A model generated the notes under the pieces. That model did not search any database. It worked only from the letters and a program-made list of their open reading frames with translations, and had not been told where the DNA came from. A stretch of DNA of 64,000 nt from Paludibacter sp. UBA6032 (lineage in GTDB: Bacteria > Bacteroidota > Bacteroidia > Bacteroidales > Paludibacteraceae): assembly GCA_002427885.1 (NCBI GenBank), contig DIZI01000008.1:87184-151183 (forward strand). Direction: 5' to 3'. Positions 16,939 to 25,170 of this stretch are shown piece by piece. The position numbers and the translations under genes were made by a program. Positions within the stretch are counted from its first letter, which is position 1. Every line of letters begins with the position of its first letter.

Positions 16939-17490
16939 ATGAAGAATACAGCCTTACTGCTTATCGATTTGCAGAATGATTATTTCGAAAGTGGAACAAT
17001 GACGCTTGTAAATGCTGATGCTGCGGTCAGAAACGCCAGATTGGTTTTAGATAAATTCAGAATGGAAGGATTACCTGTCATTCATGTACAACATATTGCG
17101 AAAAGTCCGGATGCTACTTTTTTCCTGCCCGATACAGTTGGAGCTCAGATTCACAAAAGCATTCAACCGTCAACTATGGAGAAATTAATAGTAAAACATT
17201 TCCCAAACAGTTTTCGTGAAACCGAATTATTGGATTATTTGAAAGAGAAAGAAATCAATACTTTAGTGATTTGTGGAATGATGACTCACATGTGCATTGA
17301 TGCAACAACCCGTGCTGCAAAAGACCTTGGATTTACATGTATCTTACTGGGTGATGCCTGTGCAACCAAAGATCTGAAAATTAATGAAGAAAAAATAAAA
17401 GCCATTGATGTTCACAATTCTTTTTTGGCAGCATTGAATACGACTTATGCACAAGTTCTAACGATCGGGGATTATCTGGCAAAGTTTTAA
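16939..17490 (+). CDS. Isochorismatase-family cysteine hydrolase
   Basis: 183 residues, cytosolic. The catalytic triad is visible: Asp in LLIDLQNDYF, Lys in VKHFPNSF and Cys in GMMTHMCIDATTRAA. This is the isochorismatase/nicotinamidase-like fold; members hydrolyse amides or the vinyl ether of isochorismate, and the substrate cannot be assigned here. The ATG at 16939 is preferred to a TTG directly abutting the upstream stop. The gene follows the PL22-like gene by 27 bases and may be co-transcribed, but a link to pectin use is not evident. A terminator follows. Confidence 0.85.
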   Translation: MKNTALLLIDLQNDYFESGTMTLVNADAAVRNARLVLDKFRMEGLPVIHVQHIAKSPDATFFLPDTVGAQIHKSIQPSTMEKLIVKHFPNSFRETELLDYLKEKEINTLVICGMMTHMCIDATTRAAKDLGFTCILLGDACATKDLKINEEKIKAIDVHNSFLAALNTTYAQVLTIGDYLAKF

Positions 17491-17540
17491 CCGTTCAGTT
17501 AAGTCCTGAACAACTTTAACAAAACTACAAACATACAATT

Positions 17541-17581
17541 AAACGCAACAGTCGACTATGGACGGCAGTTGCGTTTTTTTT
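17541..17581 (+). terminator. Terminator after the cysteine hydrolase
   Basis: AAACGCAAC pairs with GTTGCGTTT, 18-nt loop, followed by a T-run. Confidence 0.7.
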
Positions 17582-17715
17582 ATATTTAAGTGATAAGTTT
17601 TTTTTGTATAAACAAAAGACCACAATTCTTTTATTCCTGAACCTTTTCATTTTTTTATTTGTTTTAAACGTCAAATGATGAAACAAAAGATGTGTATTCT
17701 AAAAAAAATATCAAA

Positions 17716-18744
17716 ATGAAATATAACGAATTAGGGAAAACAGGTGTGTTGGTATCGGAACTTTGTCTTGGAACCATGACTTTCGGAGGAAAAGGTTACT
17801 GGGAAGCCATCGGCAAATTGCCACAGGGAGAAGTTAACCAGATAGTCAAAACTTCATTGGACAGCGGTATAAATTTTATTGATACAGCCAATGCTTACTC
17901 CGAAGGTTTATCGGAAACATTATTGGGTGAATCGTTGAAAAAATTAGGTGTTGCAAGACCTGAAGTGGTAATTGCCACTAAAGTACGAATCAGGATGGGA
18001 GCCGGAGCCAATCAGGTTGGGCTGTCGCGACTTCATATCATGGACTCGGTTAACGACAGTCTGAAACGTATGCAACTTTCGCATATCGATTTGCTTTATA
18101 TTCACGGTGTCGATCCAATAACGCCGATAGAGGAAACAATGAGAGGACTTGAAGATGTGGTACGTTCGGGAAAGGTACGTTATATCGGAATCAGCAACCA
18201 TCCGGCATGGATGGTGATGAAAGCCAATGCTTATGCCGAAAAAATGGGCTGGACGAAATTTGTAGCTTCACAAAACTATTACAGCATTGCCGGGCGCGAC
18301 ATAGAAAGAGAATTGGTTCCCATGGCGTTGAGTGAAAATATAGGAATTATGCCCTGGAGTCCGTTGGCAGGAGGTTTTCTTTCCGGGAAATACACGCGTG
18401 AAATAGAACAGGCCGGTAACAGCCGACGCGATTCGTTCGATTTTCCGCCTGTCAATAAAGAGAAAGCGTATGATATTATCGATGTCATGAAAGAAATTGC
18501 AGCGAGCCACAAAGTTTCAGTTGCAACGGTTGCCCTGAACTGGGTAACCAAACAACCTTCGGTTACCAGTACGATTATTGGTGCCAAAAATCTAAAACAA
18601 CTGAATGACAATATTGCTGCGGTGAAACTGGAATTAACTCCTGTTGAAATGATCCGTTTGAGCGAAGTCAGTGCGTTGAGTCCTGAGTATCCTGGTTGGA
18701 TGGTAAACCGGCAACAACTGGGACGTTGGCCTGAAATTAAATAA
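17716..18744 (+). CDS. Aldo/keto reductase
   Basis: 342 residues, cytosolic (beta/alpha)8 barrel. It starts MKYNELGKTG, the usual opening of the YghZ/YajO-type AKR branch, and contains the catalytic tetrad: Asp and Tyr in DTANAYSEG, Lys in ATKV and His in YIHGVD. NADPH-binding segments SNHPAWM, PWSPLAGGFLSGKY and a C-terminal IIGAKNLKQLNDNI are present. Physiological substrates are unknown. It heads a same-strand run with an SDR, an NTF2-like protein and a YdeI-like protein, which looks like an accessory stress or metabolite-handling group. Confidence 0.9.
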   Translation: MKYNELGKTGVLVSELCLGTMTFGGKGYWEAIGKLPQGEVNQIVKTSLDSGINFIDTANAYSEGLSETLLGESLKKLGVARPEVVIATKVRIRMGAGANQVGLSRLHIMDSVNDSLKRMQLSHIDLLYIHGVDPITPIEETMRGLEDVVRSGKVRYIGISNHPAWMVMKANAYAEKMGWTKFVASQNYYSIAGRDIERELVPMALSENIGIMPWSPLAGGFLSGKYTREIEQAGNSRRDSFDFPPVNKEKAYDIIDVMKEIAASHKVSVATVALNWVTKQPSVTSTIIGAKNLKQLNDNIAAVKLELTPVEMIRLSEVSALSPEYPGWMVNRQQLGRWPEIK

Positions 18745-18780
18745 AAACAGCTTTTCAATTAACCTTAAAAAGATTGTTCT

Positions 18781-19746
18781 ATGCAAACTATACTTGGAGC
18801 AAATGGAATTATCGGAACAGAATTAGCAAAAGAACTCTATAGAAATTATACGCATGACATTCGGTTAGTAAGCAGAAATCCACGCAAAGTAAACGAAACC
18901 GACATCCTGCTTCCGGCAGATTTAATGGATGCCGCTCAAACCGAGCAGGCAGTAAAAGGGAGTGAAATCGTTTACCTTACCGTTGGTTTGCCAAATGTTT
19001 CGCTTATTGCGCAGGAAAGTTGGCCCATCATTATGCACAATGTGATTGATGCATGTATCAATCAACAGGTGAAACTGGTGTTTTTCGATAATACCTACAT
19101 GTACGGAAAAACCACCGGTGTGATTAAAGAAGGCAATCCGTTTTTAGCAACAGGAATGAAAGGCAAGGTGAGGTCACGTGTGAGCACACTGCTTTTAAAT
19201 TCGATGCATCACGGTGAAATTAATGTCTTGATTTGTCGTGCTCCGGAGTTTTACGGTCCGCGTAATACTCATAGTATAACCAATGCCCTCGTGTTTGACA
19301 ATATAAGGAATTCAAAAAAAATAAAAGTATTGGTCAAAGACCATTGTTTACGGACTTTGGTGTATACTCCGGATGCCGGCAGAGCCATGGCTTTGCTCGG
19401 AAATACTCCTGACGCCTATAACCAGACCTGGCACTTGCCCTGTGACAACAACCGGTTGACTCCTAAAGAATTCATACATGAAGCGAGTAATGCTATTGAT
19501 CATAAATTACATTACATCGTGCTTAAAAACTGGATGATTAACTTGTTGGCAAACTTTAATCCTTATTTGAAAGAAACCGTTGAAATTCTACATCGTTATC
19601 AAACCGATCATATTTTCGATTCTTCGAAATTCATGAATCGTTTTCCAGATTTTAAAGTTACGTCTTACACTGAGGGAATTACAGAAATAATCAATGAAAT
19701 AAAAAAATCTAAAACCAAAAAAAATGAACAATTCAAAAACAACTAG
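18781..19746 (+). CDS. Atypical SDR (NAD(P)-binding epimerase-like) protein
   Basis: 321 residues. The Rossmann motif lies at the very N-terminus (TILGANGIIGTELAKEL). There is a YxxxK-like element in the TYMYGKTTG segment and a RAPEFYGPRNTH segment typical of extended SDRs. Family relatives are annotated as NAD-dependent epimerases/dehydratases; the substrate is unknown. The stop codon region overlaps the next gene by 23 bases in another frame, so the two are translationally close. It follows the AKR gene by 36 bases. Confidence 0.85.
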   Translation: MQTILGANGIIGTELAKELYRNYTHDIRLVSRNPRKVNETDILLPADLMDAAQTEQAVKGSEIVYLTVGLPNVSLIAQESWPIIMHNVIDACINQQVKLVFFDNTYMYGKTTGVIKEGNPFLATGMKGKVRSRVSTLLLNSMHHGEINVLICRAPEFYGPRNTHSITNALVFDNIRNSKKIKVLVKDHCLRTLVYTPDAGRAMALLGNTPDAYNQTWHLPCDNNRLTPKEFIHEASNAIDHKLHYIVLKNWMINLLANFNPYLKETVEILHRYQTDHIFDSSKFMNRFPDFKVTSYTEGITEIINEIKKSKTKKNEQFKNN

Positions 19747-20095
19747 AGAAATTTTAGAACATTACTATAATGAAATAAATCGAAAAGGCGACTGGCAATC
19801 GTTAATCTCCGATGATATTACATTTACAAGTACGGGGCAAATTACACATACCAAAAATGCATATGTAGAAGCAACCTCCAAATTTCTTCAGGTTGTAAAA
19901 CATTTGAAAATAAACGAATTTATTGTTGAAGAAAATAAAGCATGTATTACAGTTGAATACAGCTTGCAATCGCCATCCGGCAATACGGGAAGTTGCGAAG
20001 TTGCTGAAGTTTTGATGGTGAACGATAACAAAATCTATTCATCATGCATTTTCTTCGATACCGCAACTTTCAGAAGTTTCATGGCTCAGGGTTGA
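19724..20095 (+). CDS. NTF2-like / SnoaL-like small protein
   Basis: 123 residues. It opens with a helix (TREILEHYYNEINRKGDWQSLISDDITFTSTG) followed by a curved sheet, the pattern of SnoaL-like NTF2 folds. Such proteins can be isomerases, hydrolases or ligand-binding proteins; no specific catalytic set is identified. The start overlaps the end of the SDR gene by 23 bases, which suggests translational coupling and a shared job. Confidence 0.75.
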   Translation: MNNSKTTREILEHYYNEINRKGDWQSLISDDITFTSTGQITHTKNAYVEATSKFLQVVKHLKINEFIVEENKACITVEYSLQSPSGNTGSCEVAEVLMVNDNKIYSSCIFFDTATFRSFMAQG

Positions 20096-20123
20096 TTCAA
20101 CTTCTCCACTCTAAATTGGTTTT

Positions 20124-20747
20124 ATGGCATTAGTAGGAATACTCATCACAGGGGAAAATAACGCAGGTAAATCTACAAAAGTTGATTTGCCCATCCTTTC
20201 ATTTGTCGCGCAAGAAGAATTTGAGAGTTGGCTGGAACAAAATCATGACAAAGTGAATGGTATCTGGCTCCGGTTTTTTAAAAAAGATTCGGGCATTAAG
20301 ACGATTATTTATGATGAAGCGTTGAACGTGGCATTATGTTATGGTTGGATTGATGGACAATTGAAAAAGTATGATGAAACATCTTACATCCAAAAATTTA
20401 CTCCCCGGAGACCGAAAAGCATGTGGTCGAAAAGAAATGTAGATAAAGTTGCGAGTCTGGAAAAAGAGGGAAAAATTAAACCTTCCGGTTGGAAAGCAAT
20501 TGAATCGGCAAAAGCGGATGGACGTTGGGAAAAAAGTTATGATTCTGCAGTGAAGATGGTTGTACCGGATGATTTTCTGTTGGAAATCTCAAAAAGTAAA
20601 AAGGCACACGATTTCTTTAAAACATTGAATAAAACAAACCTCTATGCCATTGGCTGGCGGCTTCAAACCGCGAAAAATTCCGAAATACGTGAAAAACGAT
20701 TGAAAGAAATTCTTTCGATGATGGAAAATCAAAAGAAATTTCATTGA
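20124..20747 (+). CDS. YdeI/OmpD-associated family protein
   Basis: 207 residues, cytosolic. The motifs ESWLEQNHDKVNGIWLRFFKK, the EALNVALCYGWIDGQ core and FTPRRPKSMWSKRN are diagnostic of the YdeI-like family, sometimes named 'bacteriocin-protection' proteins. The C-terminal segment (KTLNKTNLYAIGWRLQTAK) is also typical. Molecular function is not established. The first 20 or so residues (containing GENNAGKSTK) are not part of the family core, so the true start may lie further in; the GKS-like stretch should not be read as a P-loop. Confidence 0.82.
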   Translation: MALVGILITGENNAGKSTKVDLPILSFVAQEEFESWLEQNHDKVNGIWLRFFKKDSGIKTIIYDEALNVALCYGWIDGQLKKYDETSYIQKFTPRRPKSMWSKRNVDKVASLEKEGKIKPSGWKAIESAKADGRWEKSYDSAVKMVVPDDFLLEISKSKKAHDFFKTLNKTNLYAIGWRLQTAKNSEIREKRLKEILSMMENQKKFH

Positions 20748-20787
20748 TTAATTTTCTATAAATACCAAATTAAAAACGAATAAGTAT

Positions 20788-20795
20788 TATTTTTG
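20788..20795 (+). promoter_or_regulatory. -7 box for the DUF4337-like gene
   Basis: TATTTTTG, 22 bases before the ATG at 20817. Confidence 0.45.
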
Positions 20796-20816
20796 CTCAC
20801 TCAAAAATTAAACTTT

Positions 20817-21353
20817 ATGGCAGAAGAAAAAAAAGAACCGTGGCTCAATTATCTGGCACTCACAACCATTATTTTTGCAGTTGCAGCCACATTATCAACA
20901 TTTAAAGGCGGTGGGTATTCCACCCGGTCCATGTTAAGTCAGGAACAGGCATCCAACAAATGGTCGTATTTCCAAAGCAAAAGCCTGAAATTGTATATTT
21001 ACGAAACACAGAAAGATGTAATGGAACTCGACACCAAACGAATTCCAAAAACAGATGCATCAACGCTGGATGCTTATCAGCATAAAATTGCCGAATATGA
21101 ACAATCGATAAAACGGTATGAAAAAGAAAAAGCTGATATTCAGAACGATGCTAAGAATTTTGAAGTACTCCGCGACGAAGCACAGAAACATTCACAAGCA
21201 TTCGGTATGGCCGTTATTTTTTTACAAATATCCATTCTGCTTGCGTCAATTGGTGCGTTAATCAAACGTAAATACCTGTGGTATTTGGCGATGGGAGTTG
21301 GTTTAGTTGGTCTGTTCTATTTCCTGAACGGATTCTTATTGTTTCTCTCTTAA
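20817..21353 (+). CDS. DUF4337-like membrane protein
   Basis: 178 residues. It starts MAEEKKEPWLNYLALTTI, with one membrane segment at about 10-28, a soluble coiled-coil-like middle (KIAEYEQSIKRYEKEKADIQ) and two C-terminal hydrophobic segments (about 125-142 and 150-175). The 'LALTTIIFAVAATLSTFKGGGYSTRSMLSQEQASNKWSYFQ' region matches the pattern of DUF4337 proteins. Function is unknown. It has its own promoter and a strong terminator. Confidence 0.8.
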   Translation: MAEEKKEPWLNYLALTTIIFAVAATLSTFKGGGYSTRSMLSQEQASNKWSYFQSKSLKLYIYETQKDVMELDTKRIPKTDASTLDAYQHKIAEYEQSIKRYEKEKADIQNDAKNFEVLRDEAQKHSQAFGMAVIFLQISILLASIGALIKRKYLWYLAMGVGLVGLFYFLNGFLLFLS

Positions 21354-21405
21354 GCCCAAAAAACTTTTGCCAGTATGAATCTCTAAGGTACATGAACATA
21401 AATTA

Positions 21406-21445
21406 CAGAAAAACGCAAAATGCAATCAGCTTTTGCGTTTTTCTG
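21406..21445 (+). terminator. Terminator after the DUF4337-like gene
   Basis: A 15-bp perfect stem, CAGAAAAACGCAAAA with TTTTGCGTTTTTCTG, and a 10-nt loop. Confidence 0.8.
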
Positions 21446-21465
21446 TTTTATTTAAATAAAAATCG

Positions 21466-21473
21466 TATTTTTG
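21466..21473 (+). promoter_or_regulatory. -7 box for the MFS transporter
   Basis: TATTTTTG. Transcription starting near 21480 gives a leader of about 75 bases and excludes the in-frame start at 21471. Confidence 0.55.
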
Positions 21474-21554
21474 TCCGGCCAAAATGGCAATTTCGTACAA
21501 AAAATCTTGCTAATTATATTCCTTCAATCTATATTATTAATTAAAAATCAATCC

Positions 21555-22778
21555 ATGGAAGCTACAGTTTATAAAGTCTACAAATATCGTTGGATCATGC
21601 TAAGTGTATATATGTTTATTGTGATTGTCAACCAATTACTTTGGATAACATTTGCACCGATTACCACTGATTCTGCTCATTTTTATGGTGTGTCTGATAT
21701 ACAAATCGGCATCCTTTCGATGTGTTTCATGATCGTTTTTATTTTTGTTTCCATTCCCGCCTCCTGGGTGATAGACACCTATGGTATACGAATTGGAGTC
21801 GGCATTGGCGCTGTTCTCACCGGAGTTTTCGGGATGATGCGCGGCATGGTAACAAGTTATGAGTGGGTGCTTATTGCCCAGATAGGGATTGCCGTCGGTC
21901 AGCCTTTTCTGCTCAACGCCATCACCAAACTGGCATCGCGTTGGTTCCGCATTGAAGAAAGAGCTACTGCTGCCGGACTCGGAACATTGGCCATGTATAT
22001 CGGTGTTTTAGTCGGCATGTTGTTGACGCCACATCTTACAAAAATATACGGAATTACAGAGATGCTCTATATTTACGGAGTTATCTCCATCATTGCTGCA
22101 TTAATATTTATTTTGTTTTCGCGCGAACGCCCCATGTCGGCACCATGTCATCCCGATCAGGAAGAACGTTCACTTGTATTTGACGGACTCCGTGATACCT
22201 TGCACAACAAGAATTTCTACTGGCTGTTGCTTATCTTTTTTGTCGGGCTGGGAATTTTCAACTGCGTTACGACCTGGATTGAAGATATTGTCAGACCACG
22301 TGGTTTTTCCGCCGAACAAGCCGGAATAAGCGGTGGATTAATGATTGTGGGCGGCATTTTAGGCGCTTTGATTATGCCCATGCTTTCCGATCGTCTTCGA
22401 AAAAGAAAACTCTTTATCATTATCGCGCTGATAGGATGTATTATTGGTCTTGTGGGTGTTACTTTTGCAACCGATTATAATTTATTGCTGGCTTCCGGCA
22501 TGGTTTTAGGTTTCTTTCTGTTAAGTGCCGGACCGATTGGCTTCCAGTATGGTGCGGAAATTACGTATCCCACTTCCGAAGGAACTTCCAACGGGCTGTT
22601 GATTCTTGCCGGGCAAATTTCAGGCATTGCTTTTATTTTCGCCATGGATAGTTTTAAAGATCCGGTGACCCATTCGATGACAAAACCATTGATTGTTCTT
22701 ATCTGGCTGGCTATCTTTGTATTAGTTTTGTCCACGCGACTTATTGAATCGCCTTTTATGACTGAGAAAAAAGTGTAG
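21555..22778 (+). CDS. Major facilitator superfamily transporter (FLVCR-like)
   Basis: 407 residues with about 12 membrane segments and the MFS pattern of two six-helix halves, split by a cytosolic loop near residues 185-215 (RERPMSAPCHPDQEERS). The start MEATVYKVYKYRWIMLSVYMF, with an early 'NQLLWITFAPI', and the AITKLASRWFRIEERATAAG segment resemble the FLVCR-type branch, linked in eukaryotes to heme or choline transport; the bacterial substrate is unknown. The ATG at 21555 is chosen because the promoter box overlaps the more upstream in-frame start. No metabolic neighbours indicate a substrate. Confidence 0.87.
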   Translation: MEATVYKVYKYRWIMLSVYMFIVIVNQLLWITFAPITTDSAHFYGVSDIQIGILSMCFMIVFIFVSIPASWVIDTYGIRIGVGIGAVLTGVFGMMRGMVTSYEWVLIAQIGIAVGQPFLLNAITKLASRWFRIEERATAAGLGTLAMYIGVLVGMLLTPHLTKIYGITEMLYIYGVISIIAALIFILFSRERPMSAPCHPDQEERSLVFDGLRDTLHNKNFYWLLLIFFVGLGIFNCVTTWIEDIVRPRGFSAEQAGISGGLMIVGGILGALIMPMLSDRLRKRKLFIIIALIGCIIGLVGVTFATDYNLLLASGMVLGFFLLSAGPIGFQYGAEITYPTSEGTSNGLLILAGQISGIAFIFAMDSFKDPVTHSMTKPLIVLIWLAIFVLVLSTRLIESPFMTEKKV

Positions 22779-22808
22779 AAACAGCTTTAGTTTTAATAAC
22801 GCGGAATT

Positions 22809-23528
22809 ATGGGGAATTTAAATTTAAGCCGAAGTATATTTTTAATCCTGCTTGTTTTTCAATCAGTAAGTATATTAGCCCAAAACAGTATTCCCGATTC
22901 ACTGATTCATCAGCGGATTATTGAAATAGAGGATAAATTGAATCATTCCAAAACCGGCATGAATACCTGGTGGTATGGTTGGCTGGGAGCTTACAGTGCA
23001 GCTACAGTCGGACAAGGTGCCGTGTTTTTTGTAAGTAACGATAAAGCAACCAAACAGGATATGGCCCTGGGTGCCGGGACAACATTTCTGGGAGCTGCCT
23101 TCCAACTGATTACTCCTCTGTCAGTTGATAATGATTTAAAGATTCTAAAACAAATGCCGGACTCTTCCAAATCCGATCAACTCAATAAACTTGCTGTTGC
23201 CGAAAAATTATTCAAAAAGGCTTCAAATGCAGAAAAAGCCGGCCGATCATGGCAGATTCATGCGTTGAATACCACAGTCAACTTAGGAAGCGGACTGATT
23301 ACCTGGCTTGTCTTTAAGCGATCTATTTGGGATGGTGTTGGTAATTTTGTTCTCAATTCGGTGGTTACCGAAGCGCAGATTTGGACACAACCTACACTTG
23401 CCATGAAAGATTATAAGGACTATTGCCGAAAATACAATTCCGATCTGAGTCCCCTGGCCAATAAAATTCAACCTGAATATTTTGTAAGTGCCTACCCGGG
23501 TGGTGTGGCGCTTAGAATTGTGTTTTGA
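22809..23528 (+). CDS. Secreted or periplasmic protein of unknown function
   Basis: 239 residues with a signal peptide ending near SILAQ (residue 25). Two weak hydrophobic stretches (YGWLGAYSAATVGQGAVFFV and LGAGTTFLGAAFQLITPL) and a Lys/Ala-rich helical centre (KLAVAEKLFKKASNAEKAGRSWQ) suggest an inner- or outer-membrane-associated protein. I do not recognise the family. It begins 30 bases after the MFS transporter gene and is probably co-transcribed. Confidence 0.7.
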   Translation: MGNLNLSRSIFLILLVFQSVSILAQNSIPDSLIHQRIIEIEDKLNHSKTGMNTWWYGWLGAYSAATVGQGAVFFVSNDKATKQDMALGAGTTFLGAAFQLITPLSVDNDLKILKQMPDSSKSDQLNKLAVAEKLFKKASNAEKAGRSWQIHALNTTVNLGSGLITWLVFKRSIWDGVGNFVLNSVVTEAQIWTQPTLAMKDYKDYCRKYNSDLSPLANKIQPEYFVSAYPGGVALRIVF

Positions 23529-23595
23529 CTTGGTAAACAACCCCGGAATGTTGGATTTTCCATTCCGACATAAGGTTGTGATTTGCTTTCAATCA

Positions 23596-23609
23596 CGATA
23601 GCTATCGGG
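23596..23609. repeat. Partial copy of the CCCGATAGCTATCGGG palindrome
   Basis: CGATAGCTATCGGG, carrying the full core and right half of the 18-bp palindrome found twice at 36290-36343. It lies in the gap between the unknown secreted protein and the convergent ATPase gene. Confidence 0.6.
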
Positions 23610-23654
23610 CTGTATCTTTGATTTATAAACAACTAGTAACTAAATGCTATAATA

Positions 23655-24791
23655 TCAATAGGTTCGTTGTAACCACCGCATTAAAAAAACGTCATATATT
23701 CGATAATAGCTTTCGTTTTTTTCGATATGTACAAACACCATTTCTTTATCGATTAACGAATCTATTGCCTTTTTTACGGTTGATGCAGCTCCTAATTTGT
23801 ATTTTTGTATAAATTGCTTCGATTGTGGTTGGTACAGTTTTTCTTCTTTGGCGATGGCAATTAAAAGCCTCCACTGAAACGATGTAAGTAGATTTCTATA
23901 TTGTAAAAAATTAGCTTGTTCGGCTTCTAAAATTTCAGCACAAACGGATTTTGTCAGCGGGATGTCCGGCTTACGGCTGCCGCTTGCAAACAAATTATTA
24001 CATAAAAATTGTGTATAATAGGTGTGATTGAAAGTCCAGTCTAAGATAAATTCTACCGTTTCATTAGTTATTTCTTTTTTATTCTCAGCAAAATGGATGA
24101 AAATAAAGTCCTTATAAATATCAGGTGGAATCTCGGATAAACTCATGCTTTGTGTGCTTGAAAAGAACGGACGTTTGGCACTACTGAAAATTTCCAACAT
24201 TAAATGCTGGTTACTTCCGCTAAAAATAAATTGAACGTTGTGAAGGGTTTGGATAATCGTGCGTAAAACAGCTTCGGTGTTTTTCTCCGGATACAACGCA
24301 ACCTGTTGAAATTCATCGATGGCAAGCAAAACAGGTATTTTTTGTTCATCTAAAAATTGTAGTATGCTCGTAAGTGTTTTTTCATAGTCTTTGGGTTGCG
24401 AAAATTCGAAATGGACTTCGGGTTGTCCGGATAGAGCATCGTAAGTCATAACGGGTCGCAATGTTTTCAAATAATTCCAAAATCGCTTTCCCATGCTTTC
24501 TTTTTGAGGAAATTTTTGCATGACTTTAGCCGCAAGTAGTTCTGTAAATTCCTTCAGGTTTTGTGTGGAGTAAATGTCAAAATAGATACAAATCCACTCC
24601 TTTTCTTTGTTTAATTCCTCGAAAAAACGATAAATTAACGCCGATTTTCCATATTTTCTGCCCGAAATAAGGGTTGTATTTACCCCATTTCTGGCATTTT
24701 GAAGTAATCGGTTTAGTTCGGTTATTCTGTCGCAAAAGTATTTTTCAGAGATATAACCTACTGTATTAAAAGGATTAACTACCTTTTTCAT
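23655..24791 (-). CDS. ATPase_2-type (STAND-like) AAA ATPase with winged helix
   Basis: 378 residues. The P-loop is SGRKYGKSAL (about 43-52) with Lys49, and the Walker B is LLAIDEFQQV. These fit the archaeal-type ATPase_2 family (PF01637) common in Bacteroidota. The C-terminal third (from about 290) has a winged-helix look (FQWRLLIAIAKEEK, then KLGAASTVKKAIDSLIDKEMV). Functions of this family are poorly known; some members sit beside DUF234 nucleases, but no such domain is present here. The ATG at 24791 is supported by a -7 box 27 bases upstream; an earlier start would overlap the promoter. Confidence 0.85.
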   Translation of the reverse strand: MKKVVNPFNTVGYISEKYFCDRITELNRLLQNARNGVNTTLISGRKYGKSALIYRFFEELNKEKEWICIYFDIYSTQNLKEFTELLAAKVMQKFPQKESMGKRFWNYLKTLRPVMTYDALSGQPEVHFEFSQPKDYEKTLTSILQFLDEQKIPVLLAIDEFQQVALYPEKNTEAVLRTIIQTLHNVQFIFSGSNQHLMLEIFSSAKRPFFSSTQSMSLSEIPPDIYKDFIFIHFAENKKEITNETVEFILDWTFNHTYYTQFLCNNLFASGSRKPDIPLTKSVCAEILEAEQANFLQYRNLLTSFQWRLLIAIAKEEKLYQPQSKQFIQKYKLGAASTVKKAIDSLIDKEMVFVHIEKNESYYRIYDVFLMRWLQRTY

Positions 24792-24817
24792 GATGCTCTT
24801 GTTGAATATTGATGCCA

Positions 24818-24825
24818 CAAAGATA
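24818..24825 (-). promoter_or_regulatory. -7 box for the ATPase gene
   Basis: TATCTTTG on the minus strand, 26 bases before the chosen start. Confidence 0.55.
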
Positions 24826-25131
24826 CACTATTTTTGGAAATATATCACGCTTTTAGTATCATACTAAAGGTGTCGCGCTTAAGGCTTGATTATTTTTATT
24901 AAACAAGCATTGTTTTCTGTTTCTATTTATACATATTTGCCGTTACAATTTTTGAAGCAAATCACAATAAGGATTATTCCGTTGTGAAATCATTTAAGGC
25001 GGGGCAACTCGCCTTTTGTTTTTCCCTTCATTCTTTCCCAACTCATCCGGCTCAAAGCGAGCCTATCCGCTGTATTTTATAACACAGAATCCACTCACAG
25101 CCCCGTCTTCGTAAATCCAAAATAAAAATCG
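24826..25131. other. Intergenic region between ATPase and rlmD
   Basis: No gene is seen in about 300 bases. It carries the hairpin listed at 24996-25024, and otherwise AT-rich DNA. Confidence 0.45.
24996..25024 (+). terminator. Orphan terminator-like hairpin
   Basis: AAGGCG pairs with CGCCTT over an 8-nt loop and is followed by TTGTTTTT. No plus-strand gene ends just upstream, so it may close an unrecognised small transcript. Confidence 0.4.
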
Positions 25132-25139
25132 TACTTTTG
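25132..25139 (+). promoter_or_regulatory. -7 box for rlmD
   Basis: TACTTTTG, 31 bases before the rlmD ATG. Confidence 0.55.
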
Positions 25140-25170
25140 TAGCTCCAACCAAAAACCGACAACAGACAAA

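Noticed and set aside
20124..20190. P-loop in the YdeI-like protein (GENNAGKST)
   Set aside because: Lies outside the family core, no Walker B or NTPase fold; probably a chance match near an uncertain start.
23655..24791. Phage-defence or toxin-antitoxin role for the ATPase
   Set aside because: No nuclease, antitoxin or defence partner next to it; isolated ATPase_2 genes are common in this phylum.
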